Of a DNA stretch of 23,240 nucleotides, positions 13,576 through 19,194 are shown one piece after another. A program made the translations under genes and the position numbers. The DNA is from a virus, in IMG/VR virus record IMGVR_UViG_3300028394_002697, positions 1 to 23,240 of that record; one strand, 5' to 3'. Each line of letters opens with the position of its first letter. Positions within the stretch are counted from its first letter, which is position 1. The notes under the pieces were generated by a model. It ran no database searches and was not told where the DNA came from. It saw only the letters and a list, made by a program, of their open reading frames with translations.

Positions 13576-13944
13576 ATGAGCTCGGGGCGTCTCAACGATA
13601 CTGCTATGAAACTCCGCCAGGAGAACCGAGCTCTTTCCCTACGCCAATTAGGCGCCGCTTATGGGTTGGGCTACGTGCGGATCAAGCAAATGCAGGCACT
13701 GCCGGGATTCCCGCTGCTCGCGGGTAAGGTAATTCCGTCTGACTTTGATCAGTGGCGGCTAATACGGACGACTGGCCTAAGTTCACTGCATCGCGGAGAT
13801 CGTCTACGCAGTGCCTCTGGTAAAGTTCATGCACTAAAGTCGACGAGTGATTCACGAGTCTCATGGCGACAGATTGAGAGCAGCCTGAAAGCCGCAGTCT
13901 CGTCACTCGGGTTACCCGAAGGGAGTGGAAGCAGTGACGCTTAA
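13576..13944 (+). CDS. Excisionase-like DNA-binding protein
   Basis: 122 residues. The N-terminal 65 fit an excisionase or MerR-like winged helix: SLRQLGAAYGLGYVRIKQMQ, then PGFPLLAGKVIPSDFDQWRL (recognition turn, then the basic/Asp-Trp end). The C-terminal 55 residues are low in recognisable structure and lie opposite the catalytic end of the integrase gene (263-base antisense overlap). It follows the RHH gene closely. An Xis role (directing excision with the integrase) is inferred from position and motif. There is no strong ribosome site. Confidence 0.5.
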   Translation: MSSGRLNDTAMKLRQENRALSLRQLGAAYGLGYVRIKQMQALPGFPLLAGKVIPSDFDQWRLIRTTGLSSLHRGDRLRSASGKVHALKSTSDSRVSWRQIESSLKAAVSSLGLPEGSGSSDA

Positions 13945-14782
13945 GACCGCAAATATCCAAGAGCCTACGCCAGCAAAGCGAGGCTCGCGTGCGGGGGACT
14001 TCGCAGGTCATCTCGCGTCCCTCGGCCTTCATCTTGGCGAGCATCGGTTCAATGGCGGCCGGGATGGGAATGCTAAACGATTTGCCCGTGCCACCCTTGG
14101 GGCAGGGGAAAGTAAGCACACGGTTTTTCAAGTCCACGCATTCGAGCGGGATCTGCGTCTCACGCAAACGGCAGCCGGTAGCCAAGGCGATTTCAAAGCT
14201 GATTCGCATCCATTCTGGCACGCCCTCCACGGCCAGAGCTTTCCGGGTGATTTTAATGTCATTATCCGAAAAAACGGGTTTAATGCGGGAGATCGGCCCC
14301 CTCTTAATTCGGTAATCCAGAAGGGCGACAGAATCCATCTTGCCGAGCAGTCTGCCCTGGCGATGAATCCACTTAAGAATCTTCAAATCTTGGCACGCTT
14401 GGTTGCGTCCAGCCTTACCGCCAGACGTGCGCCGAAGGCCCTGACGCCACTTCAAATAAATTTCACAATCGGATGCAGAAAACGCTTGCAGGGTTATTTT
14501 CTTTTCGATAATAAATCGCACAAGATGACGCCAGCAATTCCGATAATACACTTTTGTCAGAGGGGAAACGGGATGATTCTCAATCAAATCATCAACCCAA
14601 TCGTGTCCACAATCTTTTCGCTTTTCATTAACGCCAAGTCGAGCGGCCTCGGCCGTTGCCTTGGCGCGGTGCAGGGTATTGTCGATTCGGTAACGGGTGC
14701 TTTTAGTGCGCCACTTGCCTGTGGGATCTTTAAAACGAATGTAGAACCACGGATTGCCTTTCTTAATGTAGGAATAGGCCAT
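13682..14782 (-). CDS. int: Tyrosine integrase
   Basis: 366 residues from the ATG at 14782 (an upstream start at 14839 would add 19 residues). It has an N-terminal arm-binding-type segment (YSYIKKGNPWFYIRFKDPTGKW), a helical core-binding domain, then the catalytic domain: ATGCRLRE (first Arg), KGGTGKS (Lys), HSLR (His/Arg), LVNH (His), and nucleophile Tyr in ELYQRH. It recombines attP with a host tRNA gene. The attP core begins 88 bases upstream of its start, the normal int-attP arrangement. The last 20 residues beyond the catalytic core are Pro/Ala-rich and overlap the plus-strand excisionase-like gene. Confidence 0.9.
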   Translation of the reverse strand: MAYSYIKKGNPWFYIRFKDPTGKWRTKSTRYRIDNTLHRAKATAEAARLGVNEKRKDCGHDWVDDLIENHPVSPLTKVYYRNCWRHLVRFIIEKKITLQAFSASDCEIYLKWRQGLRRTSGGKAGRNQACQDLKILKWIHRQGRLLGKMDSVALLDYRIKRGPISRIKPVFSDNDIKITRKALAVEGVPEWMRISFEIALATGCRLRETQIPLECVDLKNRVLTFPCPKGGTGKSFSIPIPAAIEPMLAKMKAEGREMTCEVPRTRASLCWRRLLDICGLKRHCFHSLRVTRVTRLRLSGCSQSVAMRLVNHSSTLVHELYQRHCVDDLRDAVNLGQSSVLAATDQSQTELPYPRAAGIPAVPAFA

Positions 14783-14799
14783 AGTTACAAGGGTAACAT

Positions 14800-14828
14800 T
14801 TGGGCAGTTTAACGCAATAATATACAAT
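14800..14828 (+). promoter_or_regulatory. Candidate early promoter left of attP
   Basis: TTGGGC (14800-14805), 17-bp spacer, TACAAT (14823-14828). The start would fall near 14835, giving a leader of about 40 bases to the GTG at 14875. The -10 box is good and the -35 box weak. It lies in the int-attP gap and would drive the early operon on unintegrated DNA. Confidence 0.45.
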
Positions 14829-14869
14829 GAATGTGCCAAGCATAATCAATCAAATCAAAGAAGGAGATA

Positions 14870-14899
14870 GAACCGTGGGTTCAAATCCCACCCCGTCCG
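14870..14899 (+). other. attP core: 3' end of a tRNA gene (tRNA-Ser-like)
   Basis: Seen: a T arm GTGGG-TTCAAAT-CCCAC (14875-14891), then seven acceptor bases CCCGTCC and a G at the discriminator position (14899), as in bacterial tRNA-Ser. No D arm, anticodon arm or 5' acceptor strand precedes it, so it is a fragment, not a working tRNA. It is the usual 3'-tRNA identity block of phages that integrate into tRNA genes and rebuild the host tRNA. Tyrosine integrase lies on one side and phage early genes on the other, so this is an unrecombined attP. Confidence 0.75.
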
Positions 14900-15090
14900 A
14901 CCTCTATCATTACAACGACTTACGCCGAAATGGTAACACGGCAGTAATAACTGAGCCTAAAAAGGCTCACTACCAACAACTAAATTTAAATTCGCGGGGT
15001 GGATACGATTTAACCCCCGAAGCGTTTGTTTATCACCCTAACCCCGCCGTGTGCCGTATGTGGCACGCCCAGCACGAGGCCAGCAAATGA
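14875..15090 (+). CDS. First early-operon protein, starting inside attP
   Basis: 71 residues if it starts at GTG 14875, which has AAGGAG at 14861-14866 (8-base spacing). An ATG at 14827 in the same frame lies inside the -10 box and is unlikely. The first nine codons read through the tRNA-like core. The C-terminal part (GGYDLTPEAFVYHPNPAVCRMW) looks like real protein and ends in an ATGA overlap with the next gene. No family recognised. Integration would remove its ribosome site and promoter. Confidence 0.5.
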   Translation: MGSNPTPSDLYHYNDLRRNGNTAVITEPKKAHYQQLNLNSRGGYDLTPEAFVYHPNPAVCRMWHAQHEASK

Positions 15091-15245
15091 TTTCGTGGGA
15101 AGTCATGCGCGATCTTGCCCAGGTATCCATGCTGATCACTGGCTGGGCTTTATTCGTAGGCTCTGGAATCGCTGGGCTAACCGTGGCCGTACTCGTGTTT
15201 GGGTGGGTCATCGATCAGATCCGCAGAACTTTTAGGGATCTATGA
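15087..15245 (+). CDS. Small membrane protein
   Basis: 52 residues from ATG 15087 (ATGA with the upstream stop). One or two hydrophobic segments cover about 12-42 (VSMLITGWALFVGSGIAGLTVAVLVFGWVI), with a basic end. Overlaps the next gene by ATGA. Function unknown; membrane location in early genes would suit superinfection exclusion or host takeover. Confidence 0.55.
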   Translation: MISWEVMRDLAQVSMLITGWALFVGSGIAGLTVAVLVFGWVIDQIRRTFRDL

Positions 15246-15430
15246 TACGCGACCTAGAACAAGAGGGCGTATTGCCCATCAGTGCAGCCCAATCCTATGG
15301 ATCGGCCCAGCTCTCACAAACGACTGCTCTGATTGATCTGCAGACCAAGCATCGCGATCTCCGCAATCGCCTAGACCGCATAGAGGAGATTTTAGAAAGC
15401 CTCCTTAAGAAAAGCGGGGTGCAATCGTGA
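15242..15430 (+). CDS. Small coiled-coil protein
   Basis: 62 residues; residues 30-58 are a heptad-like coiled coil (LIDLQTKHRDLRNRLDRIEEILESLLKK). The ATGA start and GTGA end overlaps place it in the translationally coupled early chain. No family recognised. Confidence 0.5.
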   Translation: MIRDLEQEGVLPISAAQSYGSAQLSQTTALIDLQTKHRDLRNRLDRIEEILESLLKKSGVQS

Positions 15431-15762
15431 GCGCATTAGCCGCCAAGTTTGAGCTGCTTTGGAAAGTAGCTGGTGGGCCGGAGCTGGTGGCCGAGCACAC
15501 GTTTCACCCGACTCGTAAATGGCGTTTCGACTTCGCCTGTAAATCCGCCCGCTGTGCGATCGAGCTGGACGGTGGCGCATTCCTGCCATTTGGCGGCCGT
15601 CACGGTCGGGGCATGGGGATGGTCAAAGATTGCGAGAAGTACCGAGCAGCCGCCGACCTGGGCTGGCGTATCTGGCGTTTTACAACCAAGTGCCTGACGG
15701 CCGAAGCAGTGGCGATGACTGCCAAATCATTCCGCCTTTCGATGAAGGAGAAAACAAAATGA
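15427..15762 (+). CDS. Small PD-(D/E)XK-type endonuclease
   Basis: 111 residues, GTG start. FHPTRKWRFDFACKSARCAIELDGGAF carries the nuclease signature (Asp, then Glu-x-Asp), followed by GGRHGRG and DCEKYRAAADLGWRIWRF, the conserved set of phage DUF559/VSR-like nucleases that act in recombination or Holliday-junction processing. Lies at the start of the DNA-metabolism genes. Confidence 0.72.
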   Translation: MSALAAKFELLWKVAGGPELVAEHTFHPTRKWRFDFACKSARCAIELDGGAFLPFGGRHGRGMGMVKDCEKYRAAADLGWRIWRFTTKCLTAEAVAMTAKSFRLSMKEKTK

Positions 15763-15899
15763 GCGAACCAACCAACGATACACCTATCAACAACGAAAAG
15801 CCGGACTACGAGCACGACGTCTATGAGCGGGAGAAGGCTGACTCTGAATATGAGAATCAGCGTTTTGCGGATTACTACGGCAACAACCGCCGGGGCTGA
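15759..15899 (+). CDS. Highly charged 46-residue protein
   Basis: Starts at ATG 15759, with AAGGAG 8 bases upstream, inside the nuclease stop. It is rich in Glu, Asp, Asn and Tyr (KPDYEHDVYEREKADSEYEN) and strongly acidic, without hydrophobic core. An acidic DNA mimic or inhibitor is conceivable but unproven. Confidence 0.5.
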   Translation: MSEPTNDTPINNEKPDYEHDVYEREKADSEYENQRFADYYGNNRRG

Positions 15900-15901
15900 T
15901 T

Positions 15902-16117
15902 ATGGCCGACCTAACGAAATTCCGCCTTATCGAAAACATCGAAGTCATGGCCTGTCGCAATTCAGCCGAGCGGGTTGTTAAGGCCGTGAATCGTGGTGAC
16001 TTAGCTCAAGCCAAAGACTTGGCCCGCAAACATGAGATCGCGTGGCACTTGGCCGACCGCGAGTTCCAAGACTTAAACCAACCGCACCGAAATAACGATT
16101 TTTGCGATGACGAGTAG
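15902..16117 (+). CDS. Hypothetical early protein
   Basis: 71 residues, mainly helical: residues 5-50 form two helices, then an acidic tail (NNDFCDDE). It starts two bases after the preceding stop. No family recognised. A 50-base gap rich in A and a good ribosome site (AGGAAA) follow before the next gene. Confidence 0.5.
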   Translation: MADLTKFRLIENIEVMACRNSAERVVKAVNRGDLAQAKDLARKHEIAWHLADREFQDLNQPHRNNDFCDDE

Positions 16118-16167
16118 TCGCAAATCCAAGAAACAAAAACAAAGAAACCAAGAAAGGAAATCCTAGT

Positions 16168-16650
16168 ATGCCAATCGTAGCATCAAGAGGGGGCACATAT
16201 ACGCCAGCCCCGGAAGGGAATCACGACGCAGTGTTCTGCGACGTTGAGGATCTCGGCGTAGTGGAAACGCAGTATGGAAAGAAGCACCAGATCAGGTTGG
16301 TCTGGCAGATCGCTGAGAAGATGGAGGACGGGCGGCCGTTCACCATCGGCCGGCGTTACGGACTGAGCCTGCATGAGAAAGCAGCTCTGTTCAAAGATCT
16401 GAAATCCTATGCCAAAAAGGCGCCACCGCAGAATCTGGATCTGGAAACGCTTATCGGTAAGCCGTGCCAGATCCTTGTGACACATGCGGAGCGTGATGGC
16501 TCTACATACGCAAACGTGCAGGCGGTACTGCCTGCCGGTGCGAACAAAATAAAAGTCGATAAGGACTTCGTCAGAAAATGCAATCGCCCTGGCGCACCGA
16601 AACCAGCCGTCGTCGAGTTAGATGCCGACGGGACTCCCGTGCCGTTCTGA
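16168..16650 (+). CDS. Phage ssDNA-binding-like protein
   Basis: 160 residues with the pattern common in phage replication blocks: PAPEGNHDAVFCDVEDLGVVETQYGKKHQIRLVWQI, then FTIGRRYGLSLHEKAALFKDLKSY, LIGKPCQILVTH and YANVQAVLP. This reads as an OB-type beta barrel plus helical insert. It is followed by an exonuclease-type PD-(D/E)XK gene, so it probably binds single-stranded DNA during replication or recombination. The family has no firm biochemical function known to me. Confidence 0.6.
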   Translation: MPIVASRGGTYTPAPEGNHDAVFCDVEDLGVVETQYGKKHQIRLVWQIAEKMEDGRPFTIGRRYGLSLHEKAALFKDLKSYAKKAPPQNLDLETLIGKPCQILVTHAERDGSTYANVQAVLPAGANKIKVDKDFVRKCNRPGAPKPAVVELDADGTPVPF

Positions 16651-16700
16651 GCACTTGGCCGGGGTGGGCAATCCCCACCTCGGCCAGAAAGAATACCAAA

Positions 16701-16796
16701 ATGGAAATCCTAACTTTGATAGTTCAAATCGTATTCCCAACCACCGCAGTCGTGCTGGCCCTTATGACCATGCGCTTGCTGAAGGACTGGCAGTAA
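16701..16796 (+). CDS. 31-residue membrane peptide
   Basis: ATG 16701, stop TAA 16794-16796 overlapping the next ATG (TAATG). Nearly the whole peptide is one membrane helix (LTLIVQIVFPTTAVVLALMTM) ended by RLLKDWQ. The coupling and composition support a real gene. Function unknown. Confidence 0.5.
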   Translation: MEILTLIVQIVFPTTAVVLALMTMRLLKDWQ

Positions 16797-17560
16797 TGGC
16801 TGCGCTTATTGCCACGGCAAAGACGGAGTCGTCTCACTATTACCTGGCGTCAGGTGAGTCGTGCCACGGTGACTTGCGATCCGCCCGCAAGGTGGGGGCG
16901 TATCCGTCCGTGACCACCATCCTCGGAGCCGCAGGCCCCAGCAAGCAAGGGCTGATGAATTGGAAAGAGGAGCAGGCGATTCTATCCGCTTTGTCGCTGC
17001 CACGGAACGATGGCGAGGCCGACAGTGACTTTGCCAAGCGAGTGGTATTGGACAGCCGCAAGGAAGTGGAGGCCGCTGCCATAAGAGGCACGCAGATTCA
17101 TTCCCTAGCTGAAATCATAATCAACGGCGAGGAGCCGGGCGAGCTGGTGAAAGGATATGAGCCTCACTTCGCATCGCTAAAGGAATGGCACAAAGACGTC
17201 ACAAAAGTTCACGCCAGTGAATCGGTGATGGTTAATGAAGCAGAAGGATACGCAGGCCGGGTGGATCTTATTTGCGACATCAACGGCGAGATCGAGGTGG
17301 TGGATTTTAAAACACGCAAATTTAAGAACGGCAAGGCGGCAGGCTACGAAACTGATCTGCTTCAGCTCAGCGCCTATGCGTACGCCTTCACGGACGACGG
17401 AATGGCCTGCCGAAACATTCTGATCGATCCAGTCACCGGCCAGTTGCAGGACGTTCGCTACACGGCCGAGCAAGTTGCCCAAGCATTTGAGGCGTTCACG
17501 TCTATCTGCAAGGTGTGGCGTTGGCTTAAAAAGTACGATCCCAGAGGAGATGTTAAATGA
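16796..17560 (+). CDS. PD-(D/E)XK nuclease, RecB/Cas4-like
   Basis: 254 residues. GTQIHSLAE (H102), GYAGRVDLICD (D157), EVVDFKTRK (D170, K172) and QLSAYAYAF (Q190) form the RecB-family nuclease set H...D...D-x-K...Q-xxx-Y. Residue E142 lies before the core, as in that fold. It lies after the ssDNA-binding-like gene and is likely a DNA exonuclease for replication or recombination. The start at 16796 overlaps the tiny membrane gene. Confidence 0.82.
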   Translation: MAALIATAKTESSHYYLASGESCHGDLRSARKVGAYPSVTTILGAAGPSKQGLMNWKEEQAILSALSLPRNDGEADSDFAKRVVLDSRKEVEAAAIRGTQIHSLAEIIINGEEPGELVKGYEPHFASLKEWHKDVTKVHASESVMVNEAEGYAGRVDLICDINGEIEVVDFKTRKFKNGKAAGYETDLLQLSAYAYAFTDDGMACRNILIDPVTGQLQDVRYTAEQVAQAFEAFTSICKVWRWLKKYDPRGDVK

Positions 17561-17853
17561 GAAAAAAAATACACATAAAAAGATATCTTAAATATCACAT
17601 TAATAAAAAAGGCGGAGAGTGCCCACGAGAAATCCGAAGCCATATTTGCAACTGTTTAGCACGTATAAATGCGTCGCTGCGACTAATCCGACGCAAAAAA
17701 CCGCATGACTCTCTTGCCATTGGAATAATAAAAGAAAGTCTAAAAAGATTTAGTAGCACCATCTTTTCGGTGGAATTGCTTTTATCCATGCTTGGGTTTG
17801 AAAACAGTTTTGTTGAATACAAAAAACTAATTCGGATAAGGACTGCAAAATGA
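17557..17853 (+). CDS. Basic hypothetical protein, AT-rich
   Basis: 98 residues, very basic (MRKKIHIKRYLKYHINKKGG). It has four Cys/His-containing positions near GGECPREIRSHICNCLARIN, but no clear zinc motif. The base composition is distinctly more AT-rich than its neighbours, suggesting transfer. ATGA overlap on both sides. No family recognised. Confidence 0.5.
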   Translation: MRKKIHIKRYLKYHINKKGGECPREIRSHICNCLARINASLRLIRRKKPHDSLAIGIIKESLKRFSSTIFSVELLLSMLGFENSFVEYKKLIRIRTAK

Positions 17854-18002
17854 TTGAGATTCTACCCGAACAATCCACCCACGAGCAGTTGCTGAACCGC
17901 GTGCGCTCGCTGGCCCGTGAGCTGGCGGAGGCGAAGGCTGCGCTGGCGGCTGCTGAAGGACGCGAGAACGATCTGATTGAGCGCATCAGGAGCGGGCTAT
18001 GA
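17850..18002 (+). CDS. Small coiled-coil protein
   Basis: 50 residues from ATG 17850; LNRVRSLARELAEAKAALAAAEGRENDLIERIRS is a continuous amphipathic helix. Overlaps both neighbours by ATGA. No function assigned. Confidence 0.5.
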   Translation: MIEILPEQSTHEQLLNRVRSLARELAEAKAALAAAEGRENDLIERIRSGL

Positions 18003-18415
18003 GGATGCTGCTTTCGTTCATCGCCCTATTGGGATTCACAACCACAAAGCTAGGCAACGCACTCATCGACTTGCGCCCGATCGCCAAGAAGATCGACGTT
18101 AAGAAAATTAAGGTTCGGATTACTGGCTACTGGCCCGGCGAGGACGAATGGAGCAGCCGCTATCAGTCGAGCACTGGCACACGCCTGCGGGCTGGCCGTC
18201 ACTGCGCCGTCGATCCAGACATCATTCCGTTGTGGTCAAAGATCCGCGTGATGGGCGGGAAGCGTGAGTGGGTGGCCGTGGATACCGGCACGGCAGTAAA
18301 GAGCAAAAAGGCGAGCGGTGGGAAGTTGCCTGTTGTGGACGTATTCGCTGCCAGTGAAAAGCAGTTTAACGCGATGCGGTTGCCGAAAGTGGCGATGGTG
18401 GAGGTGATGAAGTGA
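17999..18415 (+). CDS. 3D-domain exported protein (double-psi barrel)
   Basis: 138 residues. It begins with a hydrophobic signal-like stretch (MLLSFIALLGFTTT). Residues 68-116 hold the three Asp positions of the 3D/RlpA-like fold: AVDPDIIPLWSKI (D72), AVDTGTAVKS (D95) and VVDVFAAS (D114). Relatives act on peptidoglycan (MltA/YabE-type) or bind septal glycans. It is surprising in the early operon, far from the lysis genes. It might help cell-wall remodelling or superinfection exclusion; it could also be a glycan-binding lysis accessory. Confidence 0.72.
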   Translation: MRMLLSFIALLGFTTTKLGNALIDLRPIAKKIDVKKIKVRITGYWPGEDEWSSRYQSSTGTRLRAGRHCAVDPDIIPLWSKIRVMGGKREWVAVDTGTAVKSKKASGGKLPVVDVFAASEKQFNAMRLPKVAMVEVMK

Positions 18416-18693
18416 GTACCAAAGCCGCCACGTTTGCATCTAAACGCAATCGCGCTGCGGGCCTTGGCGATACTCGGCCGACGTTCCGACGGTTGGGAGT
18501 AATCGCTGGAATGCTGCGCCGGGATATGACCCTGCCGAGCTGTGCCAGGTTGGGTGTTAAGCTTGAATGTAGCTACAAGACGATTCAGCGGGACATCGAT
18601 CTGCTGCGCGACTTCTTTGGCTATCCGCTGGAATACGACGCCAGCAAATACCAATACAAACTGGCGGGGCCGCTGCCGAAGGCGGTGCTGTGA
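18412..18693 (+). CDS. HTH_11-type transcription regulator
   Basis: 93 residues, GTG start in a GTGA overlap. RRLGVIAGMLRRDMTLPSCARLGVKLECSYKTIQRDIDLLRDFFGYPLEYDASKYQYKLAGPLP matches the N-terminal winged helix of YafY/WYL-type regulators, ending exactly where the WYL domain would begin. It is thus a stand-alone DNA-binding domain. Its target is unknown. Confidence 0.72.
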   Translation: MSTKAATFASKRNRAAGLGDTRPTFRRLGVIAGMLRRDMTLPSCARLGVKLECSYKTIQRDIDLLRDFFGYPLEYDASKYQYKLAGPLPKAVL

Positions 18694-18818
18694 GCCTAGC
18701 CGATCTCCTGACCATGTTCTGCGCCCGCGTCATCGGCACCTACACGCCGGAGCAGTACGCCGACTGTGTGAGAGAGGCCCGTGCCAATCGCCACAGGTGG
18801 GGAATGGGGCAGTGGTGA
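18690..18818 (+). CDS. Small protein, 42 residues
   Basis: GTG 18690 in GTGA with the HTH stop, TGA 18816-18818 overlapping the next GTG. The sequence TPEQYADCVREARANRHRWGMGQW follows a short hydrophobic N-terminus. Coupling supports it; no family recognised. Confidence 0.45.
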   Translation: MSLADLLTMFCARVIGTYTPEQYADCVREARANRHRWGMGQW

Positions 18819-19006
18819 GCGTTAAGCGTTTAACTTGGCATCTGGCCGTGCTGGAACGTGCGAAGAAGAATTTGCTGAAGAAGCAGTACGATGCAGTGCG
18901 CACTCGGCTGGATCTGGCCGTTCTTATGGCCACGGAAATGCTTAAGCAGGCCGAGGGATTTAAGGCAAAAGCCGTTGAGGCGAAGAAAACGAAGGAGGGC
19001 GAATGA
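18815..19006 (+). CDS. Small helical protein
   Basis: 63 residues from GTG 18815; Lys/Ala/Leu-rich, one long helix with many basic residues (LERAKKNLLKKQYDAVRTRLDLAVLM). Overlaps the next gene by ATGA. Possibly DNA- or partner-binding; unknown. Confidence 0.45.
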   Translation: MSVKRLTWHLAVLERAKKNLLKKQYDAVRTRLDLAVLMATEMLKQAEGFKAKAVEAKKTKEGE

Positions 19007-19194
19007 AGGATCTAGGCAAAATTACTTTTGGCAAAGCACGGCCTGCGCCGAAGCAGGTTCTAGTCGACGTAACCTATGACGCTAAGACGGCCAAAAAGTT
19101 GCACGCATTTGGGCTGAAGCAGCTAAAGAAAGACCCCGAAGCAGTGATTGAGTACGTGATCGTCAAGGCGCTGGGGGCGTTTGCTAAAAAATGA
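19003..19194 (+). CDS. Small hypothetical protein
   Basis: 63 residues: beta strand QVLVDVTYDAKTAKKLHAFGLKQLKKDPEAVIEYVIVKAL has a strand-helix-helix order reminiscent of RHH proteins, but without the usual turn. ATGA overlap into the primase-helicase gene. Confidence 0.45.
   Translation: MKDLGKITFGKARPAPKQVLVDVTYDAKTAKKLHAFGLKQLKKDPEAVIEYVIVKALGAFAKK

Noticed and set aside
13356-13727. Plus-strand frame overlapping the RHH and excisionase-like genes
   Set aside because: Other frame of two better-supported genes; low-complexity Arg/Pro translation and no motif.
13925-14812. Long plus-strand open frame of 295 codons
   Set aside because: Lies opposite the integrase gene, which has all catalytic motifs; no recognisable protein pattern in the plus-strand translation.
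14827-14874. ATG at 14827 as start of the first early gene
   Set aside because: It lies inside the proposed -10 box and has no ribosome site, while GTG 14875 has AAGGAG at good spacing.
14850-14905. Complete tRNA gene
   Set aside because: Only the T arm and 3' acceptor strand are present; the preceding bases are AT-rich with no D or anticodon arm.
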